64,000 nt of DNA from Blautia wexlerae DSM 19850. GTDB taxonomy: Bacteria; Bacillota; Clostridia; Lachnospirales; Lachnospiraceae. Shown here in pieces: positions 8,695 to 17,403 of the stretch. Position numbers and translations under genes: made by a program. A model generated the notes under the pieces. It worked only from the letters and a program-made list of their open reading frames with translations. It had not been told where the DNA came from and did not search any database. The stretch covers positions 785,001-849,000 of the forward strand of contig NZ_CP102267.1 of assembly GCF_025148125.1 (NCBI RefSeq), written 5' to 3'. Every line of letters starts with the position of its first letter. Positions within the stretch are counted from its first letter, which is position 1.

Positions 8695-10915
8695 GATTTT
8701 TCAAAATGAGGAAAACGGATATACGGTTGCATTATTTTCCACACTGAATCAGGAAGTTCCTCTTTCTGCCAGGGATAAGTTTTGGGCAGAGAAAAAAATC
8801 ATTGCGTTTACTGCCAAAGGATATGACCTTCCGCTTACGGATGAGATCGAAATTGAGATGGAAGGCGAGTGGGAAACAAGTTCCTATGGGACACAATACA
8901 AGGTGGAAACTTTTTTAGAGGTTGTACCTAGAACAAGGGAAGGTATCTTAGGATACCTTTCTTGTGGTTCTTTAAAAGGAATTGGTCCCAAAACGGCAGA
9001 AAGGATTGTCAATCGTTTTGGTCTGGATACCTTAGAGGTGATGGAAAAATATCCACAGGAATTATTAAAAATTCAGGGGATATCTCAGCAAAAACTGGAC
9101 CGTATTGTGGATTCCTTTGGAAAAAATAAAGTATTCCGGGAATTGATGACCTTTTTATCACCATTTCATGTTACTCCTAAAAAAGCAAATATGATTCTTC
9201 AGAAGTTTCGGGATCAATCCGTAGAAATCATTCGGAAGCAGCCTTATATCCTTTGTGCTGTTAAGGGGTTTGGTTTTCTCACTGTGGATGCCATTGCAAG
9301 GCAGTGTTGTGCTGCAACGAATGATCCTATGCGCATTTCCGGCTGTGTCAGTTATGTGTTGCGGGAAGCCATGAAGCAAAACGGACATTTGTATCTGGAG
9401 CAGGAAATTCTGGTAAAAGATGCCTTGAAAGTTCTAAATAAAGAACCGGATCTTCAGCCGGTGACAGAAACAGAAATTTTAAAAGTGATCTATCGTCTGG
9501 TTATGCAAGACAGTATCGTGGTAGAAGAAAATAGGATTTACATTACCAAACAGTATCAGGAAGAAGATGACACTGCTTCTATGATTGCAAGAAAATTGTA
9601 TGAGCGAATTCCAGTTCTTACGATTGAAAAGGAACTGGAGGAAGCACAGAAAGATTTAAACATAACATTATCCGAACAGCAGAAAGAAGCAGTACGTATG
9701 GTTTTTGCAAACCCGATCAGCATTATTACTGGAGGACCTGGAACCGGTAAAACAACGGTTTTAAAGGTCATTTTGTATATCTATCAGAAAAAATGCGGGA
9801 ATAAAGTCCAACTGATGGCACCAACTGGTCGTGCCGCAAGGCGAATGGCAGAGAGTACCGGAAGTGGGGATGCAACTACGATGCACATGGCACTGGGGCT
9901 TTTTGGTGACGGAGATTATGAAGCACTTATAGATGAATTGTCCGCAGATTTTATTAATGTGGATGAGGTATCTATGGTAGATATGCACCTTGCCTATGAA
10001 TTTTTTTACAAGGTAAAAGCAGGAGCCAGAGTGCTTTTGGTCGGAGATGTCCACCAGCTTCCTTCTGTAGGAGCAGGAGATGTGTTCCGTCAGCTTATTT
10101 TGTGTGGGAAAATACCGGTTACTGTTTTAAATCTGGTCTATCGTCAGGGGAAGGACAGCAATATCCCCATAAATGCCCAGCTTATCAACGAAGGAAAAAC
10201 AAATCTGCAATGGGGAGATGATTTCCAGATGATTGAATGTTCAGGAGCAGATGCAGCAGCACAAATTGTTAAGAATATTTATCTCAAGGAAATTCAGGTG
10301 TATGGTATGGAGCAGGTACAGATACTTTCTCCATACAAAGTGCGAAGTGCAGCCGGTGTCTTGGAACTGAACCGCAGTCTGCAGGATGATGTAAATCCTC
10401 CTGTATCCGGGAAACAAGAGCTTCATCTTGGCGGTGAGATATTCCGAGAAGGTGACCGAATCCTTCAAAACAAAAATACAGAAGTTGCCAGTAATGGAGA
10501 TTTAGGTACTTTGGTACAGATTTCTGAGGATGAGGATAACAACCCAATAGTTCAAATCGTATTTACAGACGGACGCAGGGTGAAGTATGAGGCAGAGCAG
10601 GTGGAGATGATGGAACATGCAAATGCCATAACCATACACAAAAGCCAGGGAAGTGAGTGCCACGTGGTTATCATTCCGTGGCTAAAAGCTTTTTATCCCA
10701 TGCTGAAGCGGAATATTTTTTATACAGGGATTACCAGGGCGAAGCTGCGCGTTTATATTGTTGGGGAATGGAAAGCTGTTTGTCAGGCAATTCATACAGA
10801 TGATACAGGTACCAGAAAGACGATGCTGGCGGCAAAAATACAACAGTATTGTGAACGGTATCAGCCACAGAGTAATAGACAGATCCCGACAACAATTTGC
10901 AACCGGGCTGTGTAA
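8672..10915 (+). CDS. recD2: RecD2-like ATP-dependent DNA helicase
   Basis: A 747-residue superfamily 1B helicase. The N-terminal OB-like segment is followed by helix-hairpin-helix repeats (GIGPKTAERIV near 103-113, GISQQKLDRIV near 136-146, and CAVKGFGFLTVDAIA near 195), then the motor: Walker A GGPGTGKTT at 354-362, Walker B INVDEVSMVD, and C-terminal motif TIHKSQGSE. This is the RecD2 layout without RecB/RecC partners. The host normally has its own chromosomal copy, so this is an element-encoded one working with the neighbouring exonuclease. The start overlaps the preceding gene, and the first ATG gives a normal family N-terminus. Confidence 0.9.
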   Translation: MRCKYIRKIFQNEENGYTVALFSTLNQEVPLSARDKFWAEKKIIAFTAKGYDLPLTDEIEIEMEGEWETSSYGTQYKVETFLEVVPRTREGILGYLSCGSLKGIGPKTAERIVNRFGLDTLEVMEKYPQELLKIQGISQQKLDRIVDSFGKNKVFRELMTFLSPFHVTPKKANMILQKFRDQSVEIIRKQPYILCAVKGFGFLTVDAIARQCCAATNDPMRISGCVSYVLREAMKQNGHLYLEQEILVKDALKVLNKEPDLQPVTETEILKVIYRLVMQDSIVVEENRIYITKQYQEEDDTASMIARKLYERIPVLTIEKELEEAQKDLNITLSEQQKEAVRMVFANPISIITGGPGTGKTTVLKVILYIYQKKCGNKVQLMAPTGRAARRMAESTGSGDATTMHMALGLFGDGDYEALIDELSADFINVDEVSMVDMHLAYEFFYKVKAGARVLLVGDVHQLPSVGAGDVFRQLILCGKIPVTVLNLVYRQGKDSNIPINAQLINEGKTNLQWGDDFQMIECSGADAAAQIVKNIYLKEIQVYGMEQVQILSPYKVRSAAGVLELNRSLQDDVNPPVSGKQELHLGGEIFREGDRILQNKNTEVASNGDLGTLVQISEDEDNNPIVQIVFTDGRRVKYEAEQVEMMEHANAITIHKSQGSECHVVIIPWLKAFYPMLKRNIFYTGITRAKLRVYIVGEWKAVCQAIHTDDTGTRKTMLAAKIQQYCERYQPQSNRQIPTTICNRAV

Positions 10916-11004
10916 AAAAATAGCAAAATAGTTCAATGTTGAGAATTGGCAGGTTATTACTTTATAAAGGGATGTCCTGCCGGTTCCAAAGAAAGGAGCA
11001 GGCA

Positions 11005-11937
11005 ATGAGCGAATTATTATATAACAAGTCAAAAGCAGTAGAAGAACTGAATAAAGTGGAAGGATTTTATCCTCTGGAACTTGCCAGAGTTATTTCTAAT
11101 GAAGGGCAGGAGGAACAACGGTATCTGGATGTGAAATATCGGAAGCTGTGGTTCCGTCTGGTAAATCCTACAGGCAAGATTATCAGCCGGATTGTTCATT
11201 TTACAGAAAATATGGCAGTTGTAGAAGCCAGGATTTATCTGGATAAGTGTGATCAGGAGAATAATTATATTGCCAATTCCTTTTCGCAGAAATTTCGTAC
11301 AACAGATACACAGTTTGGAGATAAATTTCTTGAAATGGCAGAAACCGCAGCGATTGGGCGAGCTTTGGCAGATGCGGGATATGGTCTGCAATTTGCTGAT
11401 GTAGGGGAAGGAAATGATCCAATGCAGGTAGATGCAGGAATTCCTGTAAATCAGGGAACACAGATGCAGACTGCGATGCCAGCACAAACCCCTGCATCAG
11501 GAATGCAGCAGACTCCCAATCAGTCAGCAGGAACCATGCCATCATTTCCGCCTCAAGCAACTCCGGGGCAGCAGATGATGGAACAGTTTTATCAAGAAGC
11601 ACAAGCCAATGGAAATACGATTGGCGGGGGAACGGGTACAGGACAGATGACAAATCCGGTAATGATTCCGGCAACTGGATCTGTACCAGTTATGCAGCAG
11701 ATGCCTTCTAAGCCGCAATTTCTGGATCCCAATATGCCAGTGGAAGAACTGGTGAAAAGGATGAGTTATGAGCAGGCAATACAAGTAGCCGTAACAGGAC
11801 AGGGAAAATTTAGTGGAAAAACCATGGGACAGGTTGCAATAGAAAGTCCTTCCAGCTTGCAATGGTTCGCAGAACAGTATCATGGACAGAACCATTTCAT
11901 ACCGGCGGCAGCCAAAGTAATTCTTGCAAAGGCATAG
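11005..11937 (+). CDS. Possible ssDNA-annealing or -binding recombination protein
   Basis: A 310-residue protein with a conserved-looking N-terminal domain (1-140, including GRALADAGYGLQFAD) followed by a low-complexity linker rich in Gln, Pro, Met, Thr and Gly (about 150-250) and a short C-terminal helical domain. A folded domain plus disordered Q/P-rich linker, directly after a YqaJ exonuclease and helicase, fits an annealing protein or SSB-like partner. No firm family motif is seen, so the role is positional inference. Start at 11005 is chosen for its AAAGGAG at 10992-10998; the upstream in-frame ATG lacks one. Confidence 0.55.
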   Translation: MSELLYNKSKAVEELNKVEGFYPLELARVISNEGQEEQRYLDVKYRKLWFRLVNPTGKIISRIVHFTENMAVVEARIYLDKCDQENNYIANSFSQKFRTTDTQFGDKFLEMAETAAIGRALADAGYGLQFADVGEGNDPMQVDAGIPVNQGTQMQTAMPAQTPASGMQQTPNQSAGTMPSFPPQATPGQQMMEQFYQEAQANGNTIGGGTGTGQMTNPVMIPATGSVPVMQQMPSKPQFLDPNMPVEELVKRMSYEQAIQVAVTGQGKFSGKTMGQVAIESPSSLQWFAEQYHGQNHFIPAAAKVILAKA

Positions 11938-11955
11938 CAAATAGCCGGCTTAACA

Positions 11956-11988
11956 TTCTTTCCACAGCCAATAAAGGCTGTGGAAGAA
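11956..11988 (+). promoter_or_regulatory. Hairpin abutting the primase ribosome site
   Basis: TTCTTTCCACAGCC pairs almost perfectly with GGCTGTGGAAGAA around the loop AATAAA, ending where AAAGGAGG begins. There is no T-run, so it is unlikely to be a plain terminator; it may tune translation of the primase-like gene or protect the RNA end. Confidence 0.45.
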
Positions 11989-12003
11989 AGGAGGAACCAT
12001 AGA

Positions 12004-12064
12004 GTGTATGATATGTCAGGCTTTAGCTACGATATCACAGATGTCGTGCATTTACTGCAGCTTA
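12004..12064 (+). pseudogene. 5' end of the primase-like gene, cut off by an insertion sequence
   Basis: A GTG at 12004, ten bases after GGAGG, opens about 20 codons (VYDMSGFSYDITDVVHLLQL) that stop making sense where the IS5-type element starts. Removing the element and one TA restores a continuous frame into the gene at 12972, giving a zinc-ribbon protein with an extra N-terminal part of about 36 residues. So the downstream gene is a broken copy. Confidence 0.75.
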
Positions 12065-12093
12065 GAGCGTGTCTGAAAAACATTTTAAATTGT

Positions 12094-12432
12094 TTATTTT
12101 AACCAAATTAATATTGAGGCGATACAAATAAATCCCAAGTAGGTTGCAGCTAATTTGTCATAACGTGTAGCGATTCGTCGGAATGCTTTTAATTTCAGAA
12201 AATACTTTTCTACTAAATGGCGTTCTTTGTATAACCACCAATCACAATGACGTTCAAATTTAGCTCCCTTTCGGGATGGAATGGTTGGCTCTCCACCGCG
12301 TGCGTACACATAATCAAGCAATTTATTACTGTCATATCCTCGGTCAGCTAACACATTGCTTCCGTTTATTTCAATTTGATCGAGCAAAGGGATTGCATAA
12401 TTGATATCATTACGCTGTCCCTCACTGATCAT
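12094..12432 (-). CDS. IS5-family transposase, second frame (C-terminal part)
   Basis: The 112 residues from the first ATG, including NVLADRGYDSNKLLDY (a DDE catalytic Asp region), ERHCDWWLYKERHLVEKYF (the catalytic Glu region) and ATRYDKL. The same frame stays open upstream to about 12525, so the real product is most likely the fusion made by frameshifting from the first frame rather than a separate protein. Confidence 0.85.
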   Translation of the reverse strand: MISEGQRNDINYAIPLLDQIEINGSNVLADRGYDSNKLLDYVYARGGEPTIPSRKGAKFERHCDWWLYKERHLVEKYFLKLKAFRRIATRYDKLAATYLGFICIASILIWLK

Positions 12433-12461
12433 TAAATAAACTGGATATCCATAGGCATCTA

Positions 12462-12866
12462 CTACCGCATGGATTTTGGTGCTGGCTCCTCCACGACTAT
12501 GCCCGATTTCATTTGAAGGCCCCCTTTTTTTGCACCGGCACTATGCTGGTGCGCCTGGATAATAGAAGCATCAATGGATAATTCTTCCAATTCTGCTTCA
12601 AGACTTAAAATACGGAAAATATTATCAAGGATACCATCATCGATCCATTTTCGGAATCGGCTATAGACAGTTTTCCATGAACCATAACGTTCAGGAAGAT
12701 CGCGCCAAGGTGCCCCACTACGTGCAAGCCATACAATTCCATTCATAATGATACGATTGTCTTTCCTTGGACGTCCTTGTTTTCCAGTATTTTCAGGAGG
12801 TAATAAAGGTTCAATGCGAAGCCATTCTTCATCAGTCAACTCATATCGTCTCAACATAGTGAACAC
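12462..12866 (-). CDS. IS5-family transposase, first frame (N-terminal part)
   Basis: 134 residues starting MFTMLRRYELTDEEW, with LPPENTGKQGRPRKDNR and NGIVWLARSGAPWRDLPERYG, typical of the DUF4096/IS5 N-terminal domain, and ELSIDASIIQAHQHS with the first catalytic Asp. A run of seven A followed by five G near 12520-12532 (minus strand) precedes its end and is a likely slippery site for -1 frameshifting into the second frame. Read together the two frames give a full transposase. Confidence 0.88.
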   Translation of the reverse strand: MFTMLRRYELTDEEWLRIEPLLPPENTGKQGRPRKDNRIIMNGIVWLARSGAPWRDLPERYGSWKTVYSRFRKWIDDGILDNIFRILSLEAELEELSIDASIIQAHQHSAGAKKGGLQMKSGIVVEEPAPKSMR

Positions 12867-12971
12867 CCCTTTTTCTTTATTTTATCATGAAAAAGGGAAA
12901 TAAAACATGCGTTTTGTGCAATTTTTATTTTTCAGACACGCTCTAGAGTACGGCATAAAAATTCTTCGTCA

Positions 12972-14075
12972 ATGGATGTGAATTGTCCATTTTGTGGAGA
13001 AACAAAAGGGAAAATGAATGTTAATCTTCAGAAAAATGTGTTCCGGTGTAATCGGTGTGATGCTTCCGGCGGAATGCTGGAATTATACAGAAGACTGCAT
13101 GGTGTTTCCAGTGCAGAGGCAAACCGACAGATCCGGGAAGCTCTGGGAAAGGGGGAATACCGAACGGATTATCAGGTGGTTCATAAAGAAGAGCCTGTAG
13201 AAATTTTCAATGCCGAGTTAGCGGATGCAGATGTCATTGACCGAACATATCAAGAAATGTTGTCGTTATTGACCTTAAATGATAAACATCAGGAGGATCT
13301 TAAAAAAAGAGGGTTGACGAAAGAACAGATCGAGATACAGAGGTATCGTAGTGTACCGTTGTTTGGAATTAAAAATATGGTACAAAAACTGTTGGAATCC
13401 GGACAGACGGTAAAAGGTGTGCCGGGATTTTATGAAGATCAAGATGGGAAATGGACAATTAATTTTACTTCTAAAAATTCTGGGATTTTGATACCGATTC
13501 GATCCATGGAAGGAAAAATACAAGGATTTCAGATTCGGTTGGATCAGGTAATGGAGGGACGGAAGTATATCTGGCTTTCCAGTGTGAAATTTAAAAATGG
13601 AGTATCATCAGGAAGTCCGGTACATGTCATAGGAAACCTGGACGCAGAACAGATCTATTTAACAGAAGGCGCATTAAAAGGCACGATAGCTCACTATTTA
13701 TCAGGGGATACGTTCATTTGTGTTGCAGGTGTGAATCAATACAGAAATTTAAAGCCAGTTTTGGAAATGTTGAAAAGCAGGCATCTGCAGCACCTATATG
13801 AAGCGTATGATATGGATAAAAAAATGAAGGTATATTGTGACGGGGATTCCGAAAAATGTGATGCCTGTCAACGTAAATCAGCCACTTTTTATTGTCCGCA
13901 TAAGATGCAGAAACGGCAGATTCTACAGAACGCTTGTAGAAAGGTGTATGAAATCTGTAGTGGATTGTCTATTTCCATGAGCCGTATGGTTTGGGACATG
14001 GATCCTTATGGTGAGTGGAATGGACAGATCAAAGGAATTGATGATTATTACTATGTATTGAAAAATACAGGGTGA
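12972..14075 (+). CDS. Primase-like zinc-ribbon protein with DUF3854-like domain (5' end lost to IS5)
   Basis: A protein with an N-terminal CHC2-type zinc ribbon (CPFC at 5-8, CNRC near 27-30) and a C-terminal toprim-like region (YLTEGALKGTIAHYLSGD, then ICVAGVNQYRNL), followed by a Cys-rich patch (CDACQRKSATFYCP). This arrangement is typical of element-encoded primases, acting at the element's replication start. The open part from 12972 is 367 residues; the original gene began at 12004 and is split by the IS5 element, so the ATG at 12972 is only the first usable internal start and lacks a good ribosome site. The zinc ligands are retained, so a shortened product could still fold. Confidence 0.75.
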   Translation: MDVNCPFCGETKGKMNVNLQKNVFRCNRCDASGGMLELYRRLHGVSSAEANRQIREALGKGEYRTDYQVVHKEEPVEIFNAELADADVIDRTYQEMLSLLTLNDKHQEDLKKRGLTKEQIEIQRYRSVPLFGIKNMVQKLLESGQTVKGVPGFYEDQDGKWTINFTSKNSGILIPIRSMEGKIQGFQIRLDQVMEGRKYIWLSSVKFKNGVSSGSPVHVIGNLDAEQIYLTEGALKGTIAHYLSGDTFICVAGVNQYRNLKPVLEMLKSRHLQHLYEAYDMDKKMKVYCDGDSEKCDACQRKSATFYCPHKMQKRQILQNACRKVYEICSGLSISMSRMVWDMDPYGEWNGQIKGIDDYYYVLKNTG

Positions 14076-14121
14076 ATATGGACCGGGCAAGTTGTCCGGT
14101 CTTATGGAAGAGGAGGATTCG

Positions 14122-14910
14122 ATGAAACGAAAGAAAATTTACGGTATATTTATGCTTGTAGCCATTGCTGTTTTTTTATTTGCAGGAGGAAGGATACTGC
14201 AAATTTATTTGAATTATCAGGAAAGTCAAAAAGTCTATGAGCAGATGGAAGGGTTTACACAAAAGATAGAGGATCAAGACCTGTCACCAGAAGCGGTTCC
14301 AGGGGAAACACCAGAGGAGGTCGCAGAGCAGGGAGTCCTACAGGTGGATTTTAACAAGCTGGAAGAAATCAATCCAGATGTCATTGCATGGATTGAGATT
14401 CCTGGTTTGGAAATTAGTTATCCGGTAGTCCAGGGGAGGGATAATGACTATTATCTGCATCACCTGATTACGGGAGAAAATCATAAAAGTGGCAGTATTT
14501 TTATGGACTTTCACAACCAGGAGGATTTATCAGACAGAAATACCATTATCTATGGGCATAATATGAAGGATGGGAGCATGTTTGGAACCCTGGATCAGTA
14601 TCAGTCACAGGCACTTTATCGAAACTATCCTTGTTTTTATATGTATGTGCCAGGATATATTTATGAGTATCAGATTTTTTCCTGTTATGCAGCACCAACG
14701 GATTATCCAGCATATACTTATGATTTTCCTACTTCTGAGGACTATGAAGTTTTTCTGGAAACACTACAAAGAAGTGCTGAGTATAACACAGGGACGACAG
14801 TTACCAAGGAGGATCAGGTAGTAACCTTATCAACTTGTGTAAATACCCGAAAGGATTATCGCTATTTAGTACATGGAAAACTGAAACAGAAAATAAAGAT
14901 GGAGGAATAA
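14122..14910 (+). CDS. srtB: Class B sortase
   Basis: A 262-residue membrane-anchored transpeptidase that attaches proteins to the cell wall. It has a short basic tail, one membrane helix (about 8-28), a charged linker, and a sortase beta-barrel. Catalytic residues are visible: His in IIYGHNMKDGSMF, Cys in LSTCVNT and Arg in NTRKDYRYLVHG. The start at 14122 follows AGGAGG at 14111-14116; an in-frame start ten codons upstream is less likely. Gram-positive conjugative elements often carry such a sortase for their own surface proteins, and it is followed within 4 bases by a small gene of unknown function. Confidence 0.92.
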   Translation: MKRKKIYGIFMLVAIAVFLFAGGRILQIYLNYQESQKVYEQMEGFTQKIEDQDLSPEAVPGETPEEVAEQGVLQVDFNKLEEINPDVIAWIEIPGLEISYPVVQGRDNDYYLHHLITGENHKSGSIFMDFHNQEDLSDRNTIIYGHNMKDGSMFGTLDQYQSQALYRNYPCFYMYVPGYIYEYQIFSCYAAPTDYPAYTYDFPTSEDYEVFLETLQRSAEYNTGTTVTKEDQVVTLSTCVNTRKDYRYLVHGKLKQKIKMEE

Positions 14911-14913
14911 CAG

Positions 14914-15333
14914 ATGTTAGATTTTGAATACGCAAAGGCATTGGCAGAGGTTGTGCTGGATACAACTTGCAGCGAAAAAGAAAGAGAAGTACGGCTGGAG
15001 TGTTTAACCCAAATATTTGGCAGAGCAAATGCTTATTTAAAGAAAGGCTTCTTACCCGATGTGGTAGAGGCTTTTTTTGTGCGAAAAATGAAAGGTTTGC
15101 CACTGGTATCGACAAAGCAGGATATGCAGGATTTTTTGAAAGTCAGTACACCCCATTATTTTGGCGGGAAATTTACAGTTAGTAATATTCCGTATTATTC
15201 TGAGGAAGAAGAACTGCTACTTTGGTCAGAAACATCACTTCGTGGTCCAGTGATTTCAGCCGGATACGAACGCTATATGGAACTGTTTAAAAAGATTTTG
15301 CCTCAAAAGGCAGAACAGATTAATTTTTTATAA
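14914..15333 (+). CDS. Hypothetical protein
   Basis: 139 residues, mostly helical, without membrane segments or a motif I recognise. It begins MLDFEYAKALAEVVLDTTC and has one low-complexity acidic run (EEEELL). The gene follows the sortase by three bases with GGAGGAATAAC as ribosome site, so it is co-transcribed. Function unknown. Confidence 0.6.
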   Translation: MLDFEYAKALAEVVLDTTCSEKEREVRLECLTQIFGRANAYLKKGFLPDVVEAFFVRKMKGLPLVSTKQDMQDFLKVSTPHYFGGKFTVSNIPYYSEEEELLLWSETSLRGPVISAGYERYMELFKKILPQKAEQINFL

Positions 15334-15415
15334 AAAGAAATAATTCGAATGAGGACTGGAAATATATGGTGGTTTAAAGATAAATGTTAAAAATTATTAT
15401 ATAGGAAGAAAGCAT

Positions 15416-15452
15416 CTGTCTGTAGCAAAATGCTACAGACAGGATATTTTTT
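15416..15452 (+). terminator. Terminator before the ParM-like operon
   Basis: CTGTCTGTAGC pairs perfectly with GCTACAGACAG around AAAAT and is followed by GATATTTTTTTG. It separates the sortase transcript from the partition genes. Confidence 0.85.
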
Positions 15453-15524
15453 TGAAAAAAAGTTGCTTTGTACGGAAGCTCTGCGTACAAGAGAAGTATA
15501 AAGAAAAAAAGGAGAGATGATTTT

Positions 15525-16445
15525 ATGATAAAAAAAGTTCGGATTGCGGTAGACCATGGCAATAGAAATATGAAAACCTGTTCCCAGGTATTTACGACAG
15601 GGCTTACCATTCAGGACAAAAAGCCTGCCAGAGGGGAAAAGTTCCTGTTTTATGAGGGAAAGTATTATGTGCTGAGTGAAAATAGGATTCCTTATCAAAG
15701 AGATAAAACGCAGGATGATCGTTTTTTTATCCTTACTCTATTTGCAATCGTAAAAGAGCTGGAGGAAAACCCTCAAATTCAGCCAGAGGATGTCATTCAG
15801 GTGGATCTTCCGATTGGGCTGCCACCCAAGCATTATGCAGAACTTTGTGAACGGTATGAAGCATATTTTAAAAGACAAGGGAAAATCCATGATATCAATT
15901 ACTGTGGTAGTACATATCATATCACTATTGGAGAGGTAATGGCATTTCCACAGGACTATGCGGCTATGATGACTATGATTGAAAAGCTGCAGCAGATTCC
16001 CAAAGTAGTAGGAATTGATATAGGAGGATTTACTACAGACTATCTTCTGATGCGGAAAGGTAATCCGGATATGGAAGCCTGTGATTCCATGGAAAAAGGT
16101 GTGATTACCATGTATAACAAGATTATTTCCGGGATTAACAGTGAATATGATATTTTGTTAGAGGAAAGTGATATTGACAGTATCCTTCAGGGAAACACAG
16201 AGTTTTATGAAGAGGCTGTAGTCCGTATGACAGAAGGTATGGTGCAAGATTTTGTAAAGGATCTGCTGAACAGTATTCGAGAAAGAGGCATAGATACCAA
16301 AGCAGCATATACGGTATTTATTGGAGGCGGGGCAAAGCTATTGAGCCATTTCTTGGAACAATCAGACCGTCTAGGGAAATATACCTTTATTGAGGATATT
16401 TCTGCCAATGCCAAAGGATATGACAGACTGTTTCAGATTATGTAG
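15525..16445 (+). CDS. parM: ParM-like plasmid segregation actin
   Basis: A 306-residue actin-fold ATPase. The phosphate-1 loop is VDHGNRNMKT (about 8-17), the phosphate-2 loop GIDIGGFTTDYLL (about 163) and the adenosine motif FIGGGAKLLSHF (about 266). Such proteins polymerise to push DNA copies apart. Start at ATG 15525, with AAAAGGAGAG upstream; an upstream in-frame start exists without one. A small gene follows six bases later, the usual ParM-ParR layout. Its presence suggests the element has an extrachromosomal, replicating stage. Confidence 0.88.
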   Translation: MIKKVRIAVDHGNRNMKTCSQVFTTGLTIQDKKPARGEKFLFYEGKYYVLSENRIPYQRDKTQDDRFFILTLFAIVKELEENPQIQPEDVIQVDLPIGLPPKHYAELCERYEAYFKRQGKIHDINYCGSTYHITIGEVMAFPQDYAAMMTMIEKLQQIPKVVGIDIGGFTTDYLLMRKGNPDMEACDSMEKGVITMYNKIISGINSEYDILLEESDIDSILQGNTEFYEEAVVRMTEGMVQDFVKDLLNSIRERGIDTKAAYTVFIGGGAKLLSHFLEQSDRLGKYTFIEDISANAKGYDRLFQIM

Positions 16446-16451
16446 AGGAGT

Positions 16452-16835
16452 GTGATAAATGTGGAGAAAAAGAATCCCTATAAATTCACACTTGGATTTG
16501 ATAAAACAAAGCCTTCACATGTGAGGGCAACAGAAATCCTAAACTCTGTAAAGGATAAGGCGGATTTAATCGCTTCAGCGTTGGTATCTTACATAGATGA
16601 TGTCCGACAAGAGGAAGGGGCTGTTTTAAGTAATGAAGCTCTTCAGGTTCTAATGCAGGAGATGGTAAAGCAAGAAGTAGCAAAAGCAATGCACCTGCAT
16701 TCCATAAAGCCAGAGGAGCCGAATCATAATTCAAATAGTGTAATGGCTGTGCAGCAGGAATCACTTGAAACCATTACTCCGGAAGTAGCAAAAAGTGTAA
16801 GAGATGCTATGAGCATATTCCGTAATCGATCATAA
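16452..16835 (+). CDS. Small ParR-like partner protein
   Basis: A 127-residue protein with a GTG start at 16452 after AGAGGAG. It begins with a possible ribbon-helix-helix segment (FTLGFDKTKPSHVRATEILNS), then helical and polar regions. Position directly after the ParM-like gene and size fit a ParR-type adaptor that binds centromere repeats. The identification is mainly positional. Confidence 0.6.
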   Translation: MINVEKKNPYKFTLGFDKTKPSHVRATEILNSVKDKADLIASALVSYIDDVRQEEGAVLSNEALQVLMQEMVKQEVAKAMHLHSIKPEEPNHNSNSVMAVQQESLETITPEVAKSVRDAMSIFRNRS

Positions 16836-16837
16836 AC

Positions 16838-16876
16838 AAAAAAGAAGCACTCTGATTTGAGATGCTTCTTTTTTTG
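16838..16876 (+). terminator. Terminator after the partition genes
   Basis: AAAAAAGAAGCA pairs with TGCTTCTTTTTTT around a short loop; T-rich on both strands, so it could serve both directions. Confidence 0.85.
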
Positions 16877-16972
16877 TGTATTTTTTATCGTCCACAGGAA
16901 ACGCACAGATTGGACAAAGGTTTTTCACAGATTCTATCCATATACTCATAGGTTAGATATTGTTAGAAAAAG

Positions 16973-17326
16973 TTAATCGGAATGCTCTTTTTCTTTTAAT
17001 GCAGAAAGAAGTTCACGCAATGTACGAAGGGCAATCTGGCGATCATCTTCGGAACAGGTTTGCAGCTCTTTCATGATTTGATATGTGGTAGTATCTGCTT
17101 CATCTTCCTGAACAACGGAATCAATAGAAATTCTCAAATACTGGGTAAGAGGAATCAAAGTAGCAAGCTCTGGATTTCCATTGCAGGTTTCAATATCAGA
17201 GATTGTTCGTGTGGAAACTCCTGCCCGTTCTGCCAGACTGGACTGTGACAGGCCAAGCCGTTCTCTTTCGCTTCTTACCGTGTAGCCTAATTTTTTCTTG
17301 ACAGTATCCATCCGCATCCGCATCAC
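16973..17326 (-). CDS. Xre-family transcriptional regulator
   Basis: A 117-residue protein with an HTH_3 domain (about 13-70; RLGLSQSSLAERAGVSTRTI) and a C-terminal helical tail. Several possible starts (GTG, ATG, ATG, ATG within 16 bases) follow GAGGTG, so the exact N-terminus is uncertain by a few residues. It faces away from a pair of direct repeats at 17370-17403 and the genes beyond, the usual setting of an element repressor. Confidence 0.88.
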   Translation of the reverse strand: MMRMRMDTVKKKLGYTVRSERERLGLSQSSLAERAGVSTRTISDIETCNGNPELATLIPLTQYLRISIDSVVQEDEADTTTYQIMKELQTCSEDDRQIALRTLRELLSALKEKEHSD

Positions 17327-17369
17327 CTCACTTATTGTTTTATTTTAACGTAGATTGATAGTAAGAGAA

Positions 17370-17403
17370 ACGCATTATAGTACATGATAAAACGCAATAT
17401 AGT
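17370..17403. promoter_or_regulatory. Direct repeats ACGCA(T/A)TATAGT, likely operator
   Basis: ACGCATTATAGT at 17370-17381 and ACGCAATATAGT at 17392-17403, 22 bp apart, about two helical turns. They lie between the Xre gene and a small downstream reading frame, and could bind the Xre protein. Confidence 0.5.

Larger units (their letters stand above)
12065..12943 (-). mobile_element. IS5-family insertion sequence (IS427-like)
   Basis: An 879-bp element bounded by inverted repeats that begin GAGCGTGTCTGAAAAA, flanked on both sides by TA as a 2-bp target duplication. It carries two overlapping transposase frames on the minus strand. It interrupts the primase-like gene between its 20th and following codons. 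Confidence 0.9.

Noticed and set aside
3863..13805. A shared 15-mer CTGCAGCACCTATAT at about 3863 and 13786
   Set aside because: One copy is in a coding region and the other in a non-coding region, with no further similarity around them; probably chance.
2214..16835. Prophage
   Set aside because: Recombination genes are phage-like, but there are no capsid, terminase, portal, tail or lysis genes; the integrase/excisionase pair, sortase and ParM fit an integrative element better.
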